A stretch of DNA of 64,000 nucleotides from Scilla litardierei (taxonomy: Eukaryota; Streptophyta; Magnoliopsida; Asparagales; Asparagaceae): NCBI GenBank assembly GCA_030789695.1, contig CM061136.1, forward strand, positions 136,164,448-136,228,447, read 5' to 3'. The translations under genes were made by a program, and so were the position numbers. The notes beneath the pieces were generated by a model that saw only the letters and a program-made list of their open reading frames with translations, did no database searches and was not told the origin of the DNA. This document shows positions 11,503 through 22,307 of this stretch, piece by piece; within the stretch, counting starts at the first letter, position 1; every line of letters begins with the position of its first letter.

Positions 11503-12524
11503 TGATAAGAGAAAAGCTGCCACTTGACCGAGCTGCAAAGCCACTCGATCGAGCTGATCATATACTCGACCCAAGTCACAACCAAATAGAGCAGCGTTCT
11601 GGAGAGAGTTCGGACCTAAAGTAGCTCGACTGAGTGGAGGGGCTACTCGACCGAGTAGCCTGTATCAGCCAAAGCCAAAGAAGCAGCAAAATAGTAGCCG
11701 CATGCAGCTCGGCCGAGCGACGCCCTACTCGACCGAGTAGGGCGACGCGGTCAGACAAGTTTGCAGGCCCAAGTGCACAGATTTTCTGAGATTTTTTGGG
11801 GTCCATACCCCTTGTATATAAGCACAATTTTTACCCTTTCTTAGGTAGCTTGCATATTTTCCTTAGTTTAATTTTAGTTTAAGTTTTTAGAGAAAATTTC
11901 TAGCCGTCGCTATTTTGTAGAGACCAAATTTGATATTTTTATTGGATATTTTTGCGTGGAATCTTGTTTTTCTTAATTATCTGCGATTGGCTATCATCCT
12001 ACGACATGTTGGTAACAATTCTCTAATCATTCTATGCTTTACTTGATGTTTCTATTATTATGATGAATTCTCTTGCCTTTATTGAATCTTTCATGTCTCT
12101 TGCTATGATCCATGAGTAGTTCTATTTAGGGCTAATGAATTAGCCCCATGATCTTAGGATTTAGATGTAAAGGTAGGATTTTTAGGTTGCGTTGGTATAA
12201 AAGGGACGTGTTTTGGTTGATCCAACCAAGTTTGTAGGATATCTCGAACTGGGATCATGTCCTCGGTCGGTGTCACACATGCATTTAAGGAGTATCATAT
12301 GATTTAATTAGGAGGTTAGTGGATTCAATCAGGGTTTGTGACCATACCCGACGCGCTCCTTGATGTGATCCACCGACATCCTATATCACTAGTTGATGAC
12401 TATCGCCTTTGTGTCAATGAGAGCCACCAAAATACACATCGAAATTCTATCCACGAGAGTGGCATAAATAGTTGTCGATCCTAATGCACAGATCATATGT
12501 GAGGCCACCCACCAGAGTGGGGGT
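11503..12524 (+). mobile_element. element E: gypsy-type LTR, left part
   Basis: This non-coding stretch continues at 25058 after the F insertion (the joined sequence reads smoothly across GGGGT). It has palindromes of the ACTCGACCGAGT type (about 11523-11745), a TATA box GTATATAAG (11814-11822) and a leader. The joined right part carries GGGATCGATATC and TGTACGCTTGTGG, which look like the end of an Athila/Tat-type LTR. No internal region flanks it, so it may be a solo LTR. I could not match a TSD, so the outer edges are approximate. Confidence 0.5.
11813..11822 (+). promoter_or_regulatory. TATA box of LTR E
   Basis: TGTATATAAG lies about 70 bp after the last ACTCGACCGAGTAG-type palindrome of LTR E. 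Confidence 0.5.
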
Positions 12525-12925
12525 TGTTGAATATTGGACTCCCCGGATTTGGTTTTGATGATGAGCAAACATAAATAATCCATGAACTAACAATTTGTGA
12601 GCGCAGTATTGGAGATCGTCGCCAAATTCTCGAGAACATTCAAAGCGACATCTCAACACTTCCCAAAGCTCGTATTCATGCCTAAAGCTTCGTTGAAGCT
12701 CTTGCGCCGTTTTGGAAGTTATGAAGAATCAATCGAAGCTCTCGAAGACCGTTTATTAAGGTTTTATTTATAGTCTTTTTAGCTTCGATATATAGAATGT
12801 TAAGCCTTGAGTATATCTTACCATTCTAACTTCATAACGCTCATATCGTAGCTCTAGGATCTTAGTACAAGTTCATTCTAACTTCCTCGAAGCGTCGCGC
12901 TTCGATTCGGACTTGTTTGTGCATG

Positions 12926-13464
12926 TTAGTTGGTACAAGAACAAGTACTGACCGACTAGATGGTGATCTAGTCGGTCAGCAACTCTTCTTGGACCGACTA
13001 GTTTGATTCCTTAATTTCTTGGACTTTACTGTTTACAGTTAGTCGGTCTACGTTGACTCACCGACCGACTAGTTTGTGAACTAGTCGGTCTGTGATGCTT
13101 CTTTGACCGACTAGTTGTGACTTACTGTTCATGCTAAATTTCTCCTAAGCTACTGTTTATCGTTAGTCGGTCTAAGAACGTTTGGTGACCGACTAGTTGA
13201 CAATCTAGTCGGTCAACTTTTGTTCTTGGACCGACTAAGTCAATGTGTATTCAGACTATTTCATTTTGCCTCTTAGTCGGTCTACGTTCACTGACTGACC
13301 GACTAGTTGTGAAACTAGTCGGTCAGAAAGTCTTCTTGGACCGACTAGATTTCTAGGTCTGAAATTCTCTTTCTTCTCATTTCCTTTCTTAGTCGGTCCA
13401 TGCTGTTTGACTGACCGACTAGTTGATGAACTAGTCGGTCAGTGATTATTCTTTGACCGACTAA
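12926..13464 (+). repeat. five 76-nt inverted-motif modules in F 5' LTR
   Basis: Modules begin at 12926, 13039, 13163, 13273 and 13389. Each is a 10-mer close to TTAGTCGGTC, 14 nt, GACCGACTAG, 8 nt, CTAGTCGGTC, 14 nt, GACCGACTAR: exactly 76 nt. The two central 10-mers form a hairpin with an 8-nt loop, and the outer pair can close a longer stem. The 14-nt spacers vary between modules while lengths do not. Unit-to-unit distance is 110-124 bp. The same array is in the 3' LTR at about 23701-24239 and in solo LTR D. Confidence 0.92.
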
Positions 13465-13517
13465 TTCTCCCAGATTTCTATCCGTTGGAGAATGACCTAA
13501 GTTGTTTTTATGGGACC

Positions 13518-13526
13518 CTATAAATA
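13518..13526 (+). promoter_or_regulatory. TATA box of F LTR
   Basis: CTATAAATA lies 54 bp after the last motif of the array and is followed by a leader. A copy is in the 3' LTR near 24293. Confidence 0.65.
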
Positions 13527-14279
13527 CAAACCTAGGTCATTTCTATCTAGGTTAGAGCTTCCATTCAGAGATTCATTTGAGATCAAAAGAGATAGCCATT
13601 CTCACTCAAATCTAAAGCTCTCTTCCTCACAAGAAACCCATTCTCTCTCATTTCTAGATCTAGAATCCATCTAGAGAGAAGCTTGTTCTTGGTGAGCTCT
13701 TCAAGCTATTGCTTGATCCAAGTCTCCAAATCATCCCTAGGCACCTATTGCTGGTCATTTCCTTGGTGCTAGGTCTTGGTGACTTCATCTTCCTCAAATC
13801 CTCCATTTCACCTATTGGGTAAGAAAAACTCAAGGTATAGGATTTTGTGGTAAGTTTGCTTATTTCAATATAACTCATTTATATTGCTTGTTGATTCTCT
13901 CGGTTGTGAGAGAAGGTTGTGATCCCGGGTTGTGGGATTCACTATTGCCGTTGTTGTATGATTTGATCTTGTGAAGGTTTTTCACAAGATATTCATAGTG
14001 GAAATCTTGAGTTAGGGTTTCTAACTCAAGTATCCGGAGGGGATCCGGGTGGTTGGGACGTAGGATCACCGGGAACAAGTCGGGGAGACTTGGGTGGATC
14101 CGAACCCATTAACATCATTTGTTTGCATTGTTAATTTTGTTGTTGTCATTCAATTTAAGCTTCCGCAAATTGATTTGGTAGTTGTTTGCAATTTAATTTG
14201 GAATTATACTCCTTATTATTTTAAAGTACTATTCACCCCCCCTCTAGTACTTGTGCAGTAGCTGGTAGGGCATTACATT

Positions 14280-14297
14280 TGGTATCAGAGCCAGGTA
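14280..14297 (+). other. primer-binding site (initiator tRNA-Met) of element F
   Basis: TGGTATCAGAGCCAGGTA begins two bases after the LTR end. TGGTATCAGAGC is the standard complement of the 3' end of plant initiator tRNA-Met used by copia elements. Confidence 0.9.
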
Positions 14298-14304
14298 CTT
14301 AGCT

Positions 14305-16545
14305 ATGTCTGCCAACGACAACAAGACCGTGCGTCCACCTTCCAACTATGACACCTTCAGGAACCGAGAAGGAGCATCTTCGGTGATGGAAGGACATTCC
14401 TCTACGAGGCCTCCATTCTTCAACGGTACCAACTACGTGTACTGGAAATGCCGGATGGAAACCTTCCTCCGGAGTGCATCCTTATGGAGGACCACATTGA
14501 AGGAATACATAGAGCCCGAAGAAGAAGACTTTGAGAAATGGACTACCGCGGAGATCGCCGCGGAGGTAAGCAATGCCAAGGCAATGAACGCCTTGCAATG
14601 CGCATTGGAGCCCGAGGATTTCAATAAGATATGCACATGTAAGAGTGCATATCAAATTTGGAACTCCCTCCTCATTCTTCATGAAGGGACGAGTAGGGTA
14701 AGAGACTCTAAACTCGTAGTCGTAAACAAAGATTACGAAATGTTTCATATGCAACAAGGCGAGAAGATGAAAGAATATTACGCTCGCTTTGTTGACATAA
14801 TAAACGAGTTAGAGGCCCTCGGCAAGTCCTACACTCAAAAGGAGAAGTGCTCAAAGCTTATTGAAGGACTTCCCTCTTCTTGGGAAAAACGTACCTTCGC
14901 CATCGAGGAAGGTAATGACATGAACAAATATACCGTAGTTCAACTAATGGGTACTTTGATGTCATACGAGGTACGCAAAGATAGCAAGGTGAAGTTACAA
15001 GAAAAGATGAAGTCCTATTTGAACCAAGATGCGCCTAAGAAAAAGGCGATTGCATTCAAGGCGGCTTCATCCACCTCTACCGATGATGAGGACTCGGAAG
15101 AAGAAATGGACATGGAATCCATTGCTCTCATGGCAAAGAAGTTCAATCGCTTCTTCCGAAAGGGTAACTTCAAACAAAAATCTAAATTTACTTCTACTAA
15201 CGCCTCTCCACCTTTGTGCTTTAAATGCAATAAGCCAGGACACATCAAAGCGGATTGTCCTCAAAACAAGCAAAAGGAGAAGTGGAAGGCACCGAAGTTC
15301 GACAAGTCAAAGAAGTACAAAAAGGGGTACAAAAAGGGACTTGTCGGAGCAACATTCACCGACTCCGAGGATTCCTCAAGCGGAGAGTCGGATGATGAGA
15401 AAGTGGAGCAAGCGCACATGTGCTTCATGGCAAGAGAGGAGCATGATCAAGGATCTTCCTCTTCCGATGATAGCGACGACGAAGGCGATGAGGTAACTAT
15501 GGATGATCTTAGGGATGCTAACTCTCATTTATGGTCTAAATACACTAAGTTAGTAAATAGATATACTAAAGTAAAAGATGACCTAGCTAGCATTCAAACC
15601 TCGCATAAGACTATCATCACCAACAACGACACCGTTGTTGAAGAGTTAAGAAATGAGATTGTTAATCTCAAATCTAAACTTGAACATGTTAGCATTGATG
15701 ATCCGAAAGAACATAGGATAGCGGATTTAACTTCTCAAAACTCGACCTTGAGTATTGAGAACGAGAATCTTAAATCTCGTGTTTATGTGCTCACATCGCA
15801 AGTATCCACATTAGATACTTCTATGCGTTCTCTCAAAGAGAAATATGAGAACACATTAGGCCGAATCAATAGATTCAATAAGGGTAAGGACCATTTGGAT
15901 AAAATCCTAAGTGACTTACTTCCGGCCAATCACCACATTGGTTTGGGGTATACGATGGGATGTCCATCCAAAGCGGCCACTACTTTTGTTAGGCCAACTT
16001 CCGGTGACTCTACGAGTGGTAGCAAACACTCTATTGGTAGTTCATCTACCAATGGTGCTTCCACCTCGTCCACACCCTCTTTTGGAAAGAACCCCACTTT
16101 GGGTGGACCTCCAAAGAAGGGGCATGCTTATATGTACACAAATACCATGCCACGTAGGAACACACGTCCTACTCCACCATCTCACACATATGATGATTTC
16201 TATGCTACACGTTCACGGGCACGTGCACACCATGTGAGACACCCTCACACACGTGTTCCCACACATGCATATGTTCACCCACCTCATCATATGAATAATT
16301 CTCGTCGTGCACCATTCCATCATGTTCCGTATGCCTATCCACAACATGCATCACGTAGAAACCAACAACGCATGCATGCACCCAATAGGATGATGGCTCC
16401 CAAAATTTTCACTATTTGGAGCCCAAAGGACACAAGCATGGATGAAAAACAAGTATATATGAATGCTTATTTTTCGGATGTTGTGCATAGTAGAAATTAT
16501 GTGGGGAAGTCAAAGTCCAATTGGACTTGGCTTCCAAAGGTCTAA
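14305..16545 (+). CDS. gag: element F Gag polyprotein
   Basis: 746 residues starting at the first ATG after the PBS. The N-terminal half is the copia capsid-type domain (FFNGTNYVYWKCRMETFLRS near residue 40). A CCHC zinc knuckle CFKCNKPGHIKADC lies near residue 305 and should bind genomic RNA. Then come an acidic serine/aspartate-rich stretch, a coiled-coil-like region (about 400-530) and an unusual histidine/arginine/proline-rich tail (about 625-710). The protein assembles cytoplasmic virus-like particles in this family. The frame ends at TAA 16543-16545, but pol lies in the same frame after four stops, all inside the intron-like segment 16540-16599. The frame itself is undamaged, fitting a young copy. 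Confidence 0.92.
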   Translation: MSANDNKTVRPPSNYDTFRNREGASSVMEGHSSTRPPFFNGTNYVYWKCRMETFLRSASLWRTTLKEYIEPEEEDFEKWTTAEIAAEVSNAKAMNALQCALEPEDFNKICTCKSAYQIWNSLLILHEGTSRVRDSKLVVVNKDYEMFHMQQGEKMKEYYARFVDIINELEALGKSYTQKEKCSKLIEGLPSSWEKRTFAIEEGNDMNKYTVVQLMGTLMSYEVRKDSKVKLQEKMKSYLNQDAPKKKAIAFKAASSTSTDDEDSEEEMDMESIALMAKKFNRFFRKGNFKQKSKFTSTNASPPLCFKCNKPGHIKADCPQNKQKEKWKAPKFDKSKKYKKGYKKGLVGATFTDSEDSSSGESDDEKVEQAHMCFMAREEHDQGSSSSDDSDDEGDEVTMDDLRDANSHLWSKYTKLVNRYTKVKDDLASIQTSHKTIITNNDTVVEELRNEIVNLKSKLEHVSIDDPKEHRIADLTSQNSTLSIENENLKSRVYVLTSQVSTLDTSMRSLKEKYENTLGRINRFNKGKDHLDKILSDLLPANHHIGLGYTMGCPSKAATTFVRPTSGDSTSGSKHSIGSSSTNGASTSSTPSFGKNPTLGGPPKKGHAYMYTNTMPRRNTRPTPPSHTYDDFYATRSRARAHHVRHPHTRVPTHAYVHPPHHMNNSRRAPFHHVPYAYPQHASRRNQQRMHAPNRMMAPKIFTIWSPKDTSMDEKQVYMNAYFSDVVHSRNYVGKSKSNWTWLPKV

Positions 16546-16599
16546 CTTTTGAGGACCCAATGACCTTGGGTACCATGATATGAAAGTTTCTATCTTTAG
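16540..16599 (+). other. 60-nt stop-filled segment with GT...AG ends between gag and pol
   Basis: The segment begins AAAG/GTCTAAC and ends TTTCTATCTTTAG/GT, good matches to plant 5' and 3' splice sites. It has length 60 (a multiple of three), starts at a codon boundary of gag and ends at a codon boundary of pol. All four in-frame stops between gag and the protease motif lie inside it. It is shorter than most plant introns, and I see no strong branch site. Splicing is an inference from sequence only. Confidence 0.5.
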
Positions 16600-19500
16600 G
16601 TACTCAAGGAAAAGAAAAAGAAGAGGAGCAACAAATTTAAATTTAGCTCCAAAGGGAATTGGATACTCGATAGCGGGTGTTCAAAACACATGACGGGTGA
16701 CGCTCAATTTCTCTCCGGAGTGGTTCCCATTGCAAATGGAAATCGCGTCGTATTTGGAGGCAACGAGAGCGGAACCATCGTCGGTGTTGGTAAAGTGGGT
16801 AACCCTTCTAAACCCTTAATTAGTGATGTCTATCTAGTTAATGGTTTAAATCATAATCTTATTTCAATAAGCCAACTTTGTGACAAAGGTTACAAAGTTA
16901 GCTTTGCGAAAGGATTGTGTCATATTTCAAATGATAATAATAAATTATTATTTTCCGGCAAACGCCATAAAGATATTTATATTTTGGATCTTCCTAAGTC
17001 ATATGAACAATGTCTCGTTGCCAACACAAGTGAACAACACTTATGGCATCGACGCTTTGGACATGTGAACTTTGGAACACTTTATAAGCTTTCGAAATTA
17101 AATTCCATTAAAGGTTTTCCGAAGCTCGTTTTTGAAAAGAAAGGTTTTTGTGATTCTTGTCAACGTGGCAAGCTTCCTAAATCTTCATTTAAACCTAAGA
17201 AAAGCATTTCTACGAAACGGCCACTAGAGCTATTACATCTAGATTTATTTGGGCTAACTAGAGTTGCTTCCTTTGGAAATGCAAGATATGGACTAGTCAT
17301 CGTTGATGATTATTCAAGATTTACATGGGTATTTTTCTTATGTAATAAAAATGAAGCTTTTGAAAACTTCACAATATTTGTGAAGAAAGTACAAAATCTC
17401 ATCGGAACCACCATTGTCACTATTTGTAGTGATCATAGGGGTGAATTTGAGAATGAGTCTTTCTCAAATTTTTGTGATGATCTTGGAATTACTCACACGT
17501 TTTCTTTCCCTCGCGCACCTCCTCAAAATGGTGTTGTTGAGAGGAAGAATAGAACGCTTGTGGAGTGTGCTCGCACTATGCTCGAAGATAGTCAACTTGG
17601 TTATCAATTTTGGGCGGAAGCGGTACACACCGCTTGTTATGTGTTTAATAGAATACTTTTGAGGCCCGGCACCAAACAAACTTGCTATGAATTGTTGTTT
17701 GGTAGATTGCCTCAAGTTAAACATTTTCGTGTTTTCGGCGCAAAGTGTTTTATTAAAAACACATATGATAATTTGGACAAGTTTGATCCGAGATCGGATG
17801 AGGGGATATTTGTTGGGTATTCCTCACGTAGCAAAGCCTACCGGATATACAACAAAAGATCCTCTACGATCGAGGAATCACTTCATGTCTCTTTTAATGA
17901 GAATTTTACTACTTCTAGAATTTCAAATGATAAGGACTCTATGGATGTTTTATGTGATTCGTTTGAAAATTCTAAGTCTATTGATTCAATTGATTCTATT
18001 GATACTAACCCGACTAATGAAGTTGTTGAGAATGTGCCTAGTGATCAAGGTATTCCCAAGCGGCTTCATACCGTTCGCGACCATCCCCATGAGCAAGTCA
18101 TTGGCAATATTAATGATAGTGTCAAGACGAGATCTCAAGTCCACCACTTCGCCAATTGTTCCTTTGCCTCATCGATAGAGCCAAAGAATATAGTTGAAGC
18201 TTGCGAAGATAGTGCTTGGATCCTTGCCATGGAGGAGGAACTCATTCAATTCGAGAGGAATGAGGTATGGGAGCTTGTTCCTTTGCCATCGAAGAACCAC
18301 ACCGTCATAGGGACAAAGTGGATCTTCAAGAACAAAACCGACGAAAATCAAGTCGTCGTCCGGAACAAAGCTCGGTTAGTTGCTCAAGGCTATCGCCAAG
18401 AGGAAGGTATCGATTTCGAAGAATCCTTCGCTCCGGTAGCTAGATTAGAATCAATTAGACTTTTATTGTCTTATGCATGCCATAAAAATTTTAAGTTATT
18501 TCAAATGGATGTTAAAAGTGCATTTTTAAACGGAGATGTTGTTGCGGAAGTTTACGTTTCTCAACCTCCGGTCTTCATAAATGAAAAATTTCCAAATCAT
18601 GTTTTTAAACTAAAGAAAGCTCTTTATGGTTTGAGACAAGCTCCTCGAGCTTGGTATGATCGCCTAAAGAATTTTCTTTTGGATTTGAATTTTAAAATGG
18701 GCGAAGCCGATTCTACACTTTTTGTTAAGCATACGAATAATGATATTTTATTAGTTCAAATTTATGTTGATGATATCATTTTCGGTGCTACTAACTTCAC
18801 TCTTTGCGAAGAGTTTTCTAATGTTATGAAGGACCAATTTGAGATGAGCCACATGGGCGAACTCAAATATTTCTTAGGTCTCCAAATTCGCCAATTGAAC
18901 GGTGCAATCTTCATCCACCAAACGAAGTATACGGTGGAGTTGCTTAAGCGATTTGGAATGGAAAGTGCTTCCGGGAAAAAGACTCCAATGAGCACGACTA
19001 CGCATCTTGACAAGGATACGGGCGGTAAGGATGTAGACATTCGTCTATATCGAGGTATGATAGGTAGTTTACTTTATCTTACCGCAAGTAGGCCCGATAT
19101 TATGTTTGCCGTATGCATATGTGCTCGTTATCAGTCTCAACCTAATGAGTCTCACTTAGTAGCGGTAAAGCGTATTTTCCGTTATCTAAGTTACACTTTA
19201 GATTTTGGATTACTTTATCCGAAATCTAGCACGTATGAGTTAGTCTCATACAGTGATGCCGATTATGCGGGATGCAAATCCGACAGGAAAAGTACTAGTG
19301 GCACTTGCCATTTTCTAGGAAATTCTCTTGTCTCTTGGTTTTCCAAGAAGCAAAATTCCATATCACTTTCAACCACCGAGGCGGAATATATTGCCGCCGG
19401 TGCCGCTTGTGCCCAGGTTCTTTGGATGAGACACACTTTGAAGGATTTTGGTATTCATTGTGATACTAGCCCTATCATGGTGGATAACCAAAGTGCTATC

Positions 19501-19701
19501 TGTCTTTCAAAGAATCTGGTGCACCATTCCCGATCAAAACACATAGATGTCCGACACCATTTCTTAGATGATCATGTTGCTAAAAAGGACATCATTTTAG
19601 TGTACGTTGAAACCCAAAAGCAAATCGCCGATATTTTCACGAAACCCCTAAAGGAGGACTCCTTTGTGCGGTTGCGTCGAGAATTGGGGATTATGGGGTG
19701 A
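16600..19701 (+). CDS. pol: element F Pol: protease, integrase, reverse transcriptase, RNase H
   Basis: The open frame follows the stop at 16597-16599. The first ATG is at 16690, but the protease site [10 protein letters not shown] straddles it (about 16666-16695), so translation must enter from upstream. Then come the pre-integrase zinc-binding block ([11 protein letters not shown]), the integrase core with D, D and E in [14 protein letters not shown] and NGVVERKN, and copia RT with [12 protein letters not shown] and the catalytic YVDD (about 18762). RNase H follows with [25 protein letters not shown] and [11 protein letters not shown]. All visible catalytic residues are present, and the 1003 residues from the first ATG are full length. 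It copies element RNA into DNA and integrates it. Its link to gag is discussed at the 60-nt segment. Confidence 0.92.
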   Translation, partial: VLKEKKKKRSNKFKFSSKGNWILDSGCSKHMTGDAQFLSGVVPIANGNRVVFGGNESGTIVGVGKVGNPSKPLISDVYLVNGLNHNLISISQLCDKGYKVSFAKGLCHISNDNNKLLFSGKRHKDIYILDLPKSYEQCLVANTSEQHLWHRRFGHVNFGTLYKLSKLNSIKGFPKLVFEKKGFCDSCQRGKLPKSSFKPKKSISTKRPLELLHLDLFGLTRVASFGNARYGLVIVDDYSRFTWVFFLCNKNEAFENFTIFVKKVQNLIGTTIVTICSDHRGEFENESFSNFCDDLGITHTFSFPRAPPQNGVVERKNRTLVECARTMLEDSQLGYQFWAEAVHTACYVFNRILLRPGTKQTCYELLFGRLPQVKHFRVFGAKCFIKNTYDNLDKFDPRSDEGIFVGYSSRSKAYRIYNKRSSTIEESLHVSFNENFTTSRISNDKDSMDVLCDSFENSKSIDSIDSIDTNPTNEVVENVPSDQGIPKRLHTVRDHPHEQVIGNINDSVKTRSQVHHFANCSFASSIEPKNIVEACEDSAWILAMEEELIQFERNEVWELVPLPSKNHTVIGTKWIFKNKTDENQVVVRNKARLVAQGYRQEEGIDFEESFAPVARLESIRLLLSYACHKNFKLFQMDVKSAFLNGDVVAEVYVSQPPVFINEKFPNHVFKLKKALYGLRQAPRAWYDRLKNFLLDLNFKMGEADSTLFVKHTNNDILLVQIYVDDIIFGATNFTLCEEFSNVMKDQFEMSHMGELKYFLGLQIRQLNGAIFIHQTKYTVELLKRFGMESASGKKTPMSTTTHLDKDTGGKDVDIRLYRGMIGSLLYLTASRPDIMFAVCICARYQSQPNESHLVAVKRIFRYLSYTLDFGLLYPKSSTYELVSYSDADYAGCKSDRKSTSGTCHFLGNSLVSWFSKKQNSISLSTTEAEYIAAGAACAQVLWMRHTLKDFGIHCDTSPIMVDNQSAICLSKNLVHHSRSKHIDVRHHFLDDHVAKKDIILVYVETQKQIADIFTKPLKEDSFVRLRRELGIMG

Positions 19702-20645
19702 ATCCGAGATATAGGATTCATGTTTCATTCAATTATCTTGCATGCTATTATATTTTGCGATATTTCATTCATGCTAGATTTGAATTTTTGGGAATTTTAT
19801 GTGATATGTTTGAATTTATGATCGAATTCATATTTCAATGTCGTATTTAAGATTTCGACGTTTATGGGGTAATTTAGATGACTAATGAGAGTGTTAAATG
19901 TTTCATCCAAGTGGTTTGTGAAGAGAAATCAATTATCATTTTTTGGACTCTTCTAGTCGGTTTCAGTTCATTTGTCAACCGACTAGATGCTCATCTAGTC
20001 GGTCAGCAAGTGAACTCAGACCGACTAGATCAAGCTTTTATCTTACTCTTATCATTTTCTTTCTTTAGTCGGTCTCAGTACACTTACCGACCGACTAGAT
20101 TGAAAACTAGTCGGTCAGTGTGTATACTGCGACCGACTAAATCTAGCCCTAAAAATCCCTGTTTGCCTCTGTTTCGACTTAGTCGGTTCAAGCTTATTGA
20201 CCGACCGACTAGATCATAATCTAGTCGGTCAGTGCTTGAACTGTGACCGACTAAGTGGGTTAGGGCAAATGCGTCTTTTCGATTTCCAGACCGACTTAAA
20301 CTCATTTCGTCTGACTAAAAATCATTTTAGTCGGTATTCCCTTCAGCTCCAGCCCGAAAAATCCCAAACCCCTCTCGAGCCCCTTCGTATTCCCGTCGAC
20401 TCCGGCCAGATCTCCAGCCATCCCCGCCGTCCGCCGCCGTCGACTCTTCCTCCTAGGTAAAACCCCCTCTCCTAGGTCTCGATTCATACTCTAGGGTTTG
20501 TTTTATATCTCATCTAGGGTTCTAGGTTGTTGTAATTCTTGTGTTAGGGCTTGTGCTTCTAGGGTTTGTGTTTTCCGATTTCTTTTGATCTCTAGGGTTT
20601 GTGTAGCTAGTAGTTTCAGTTGCTTGTGCTCGTCGTGCCACGAAC
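19702..20645 (+). promoter_or_regulatory. pol-ORF3 spacer of F: second motif array and gene-like leader
   Basis: Three full 76-nt modules of the LTR type begin at 19953, 20065 and 20179 (same 10-14-10-8-10-14-10 geometry), with a decayed fourth to 20336. In these copies the outer arms pair more extensively than in the LTR, for example CTAGTCGGTTTCAGTTCA with TGAACTCAGACCGACTAG. After the array comes a C-rich, leader-like stretch with CCTAG/GTAAAACC near 20457 (possible splice donor) and several TCTAGGGTTTG repeats before the ORF3 ATG. No clear TATA box is seen. The layout suggests a separate ORF3 promoter (inference). Confidence 0.6.
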
Positions 20646-22307
20646 ATGGCAAAGACGAGGATTCCTATCGCCTCTTCTGGGGCTTCTCCTATGTCTATAG
20701 GGCCTTCCGACCCTAGGAATCCACCTAAGCCTAAACGTCGTTCCAAATCTACCCAAGCTTCTCCGTCTTCGCCTCCTCTGAAGAAGCAGAGGACGGCGAC
20801 CGTCAAACCCCGTAAATCTAAGACTAAAAAGGCCATACTCCACTCACCCTCTACTCCTCCCGATTCCGACACTGAGTTTATCCCTGAGGATGAGCCTAGC
20901 CATAGGGAACCCTCTCCTCCACTTCGTCCTAGGACTCGCCAGCCAAAGGGAAAGGGCCCAATGCCAGCGGGTGGTGTTGACATATCGTTGTGTCGCGACG
21001 ACCCTATGTGTCTCGCGGCCTACAACCGTATTGAACACTGCCCGATGCTATTGGAGCACTACGTTCAGTTTTCAGATTTCCTTGGCTTAGCTGATCTCCT
21101 CTCCTATAGTGGTCTCCTTGATTATCTCCGATACGATCTTAAGGCCAATCCTAAACCATATCCTCGCCTAGTGAAATTGTTCTATGCCAATCGTGTCCGA
21201 GGCCAGTACGACGCGAGTCACTCCATCGAGACTACTGTCTTGGGAACTCCTATAGTTCTCACGGAAGAAATCTTGGGGGAGATACTTGGTTGTTCGTCTT
21301 CTGGTCTCCTGCCTTCAGACATTTCTGTCGACGATATATCTTCGTTGGATCAGTCCGTTCTTTCTGACATCTTCCATGTGATCCCTCCTGCCTTTATTGG
21401 AGTTCCTTCAAAGTCATTCAAGCCAAATGCCTGGGTTCTGAATCTCATTCTGAAGTCGTGCTTGCTTCCTAAGTACGGCTCATCTTCACTTCCATCCCAG
21501 CCATTTTTGAAGCTCATATACGCTCTTTTCTTGGGTTGCGAGATTAATTGGGCTCGCGTTATACTCTATAAGATGGACTCTTTCGAGTGTATACGCAAGA
21601 CCAATAAATCTGCGCATATTCCATATCAGTGTCTGCTGACCCTTGTCTTTCGTCATTTCCGAGTCCCTCTCCCTCCTGACGATGAGCGTCCCTTGGGTAC
21701 TCCTCTAAATGCGACGGCCGTTAAGAAATCTCTAGCGGCGCTTCGTCACGTGCAGAGGTCTACCGCATCTGCTTCCCAGTCTACTCCCTCAGCTGCTGCT
21801 GCCCCCGCTCCTCCTGCCACATTAGACGATGTCGTACGCCTTCTTTGTCAGCACGACTCACGTTTGGCTCGTACTGAGGAAGTCGTCTGTCGTATGGCTC
21901 GTATGATGGGGATTGATCTTCCTCCTTCAGTTTCTGAGGCCGAGGAGATGGACGATGAGGAGCTTGACGAGCTTGTCACTTCCTTAGCCCGTGGCGATGA
22001 GGCCACTGCTGCTGCTGCTGCTGCTACCACTTCAGCTCCTGGAGTTGGCACCACTTCCGGTGCTCCAGAGACTTCTGCTTCAGCACTTCAGACTTCTGAG
22101 CCTGCTGCTGAACCTGCTGTCGAGCCTGCACATCTATCACCTGCTGCTGTTGAGACCCCTGCTGTTGCGACCCCTGTTGTTGAGCCAGTTGTTTCCACAC
22201 CTACCCCGACGATCCCGTCTGTTGAGACGCCTCTTCTCCCTGCAGAGCCTGAGTCCACTCCGTCGACTGGACCCACGGAGACTGCAGATCCAGCCACTTC
22301 CTCGTGA
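20646..22307 (+). CDS. element F ORF3 (plant transposon third-ORF protein)
   Basis: 553 residues, intact. The N-terminus (1-115) is basic and rich in serine and proline, with KPKRRSK and KKQRTATVKPRKSKTKK clusters that could act as nuclear signals. The central region (about 120-370) has CRDDPMCLAAYNRIEH, YPRLVKLFYANRVRGQY and NWARVILYKMD, as in the 'putative plant transposon protein' domain (recalled as PF20167). A short stretch near 395-440 is followed by an alanine/proline/threonine-rich tail. It sits where SIRE elements carry an env-like ORF, but I see no signal peptide or membrane segment, so an envelope role is not supported. Function is unknown. The basic N-terminus and the adjacent motif array make a DNA- or RNA-binding role worth testing. 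Confidence 0.85.
   Translation: MAKTRIPIASSGASPMSIGPSDPRNPPKPKRRSKSTQASPSSPPLKKQRTATVKPRKSKTKKAILHSPSTPPDSDTEFIPEDEPSHREPSPPLRPRTRQPKGKGPMPAGGVDISLCRDDPMCLAAYNRIEHCPMLLEHYVQFSDFLGLADLLSYSGLLDYLRYDLKANPKPYPRLVKLFYANRVRGQYDASHSIETTVLGTPIVLTEEILGEILGCSSSGLLPSDISVDDISSLDQSVLSDIFHVIPPAFIGVPSKSFKPNAWVLNLILKSCLLPKYGSSSLPSQPFLKLIYALFLGCEINWARVILYKMDSFECIRKTNKSAHIPYQCLLTLVFRHFRVPLPPDDERPLGTPLNATAVKKSLAALRHVQRSTASASQSTPSAAAAPAPPATLDDVVRLLCQHDSRLARTEEVVCRMARMMGIDLPPSVSEAEEMDDEELDELVTSLARGDEATAAAAAATTSAPGVGTTSGAPETSASALQTSEPAAEPAVEPAHLSPAAVETPAVATPVVEPVVSTPTPTIPSVETPLLPAEPESTPSTGPTETADPATSS

Larger units (their letters stand above)
12525..14277 (+). mobile_element. 5' LTR of element F
   Basis: Runs from TGTTGAATATTGG to GGCATTACA. 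It holds the five-module inverted-motif array (12926-13464), a TATA box at 13518-13526, a leader, and the ACTATTCACCCCCC terminal block just before the end. Confidence 0.95.

Noticed and set aside
12926..13464. Regularly spaced palindromes resembling a CRISPR array
   Set aside because: The repeats are 10-mers in alternating orientation inside a plant LTR, with fixed spacer lengths shared by copies and no cas genes. The genome is eukaryotic.
20646..22307. ORF3 as a retroviral envelope gene
   Set aside because: No signal peptide, transmembrane segment or cleavage site is visible. Position alone is not evidence.
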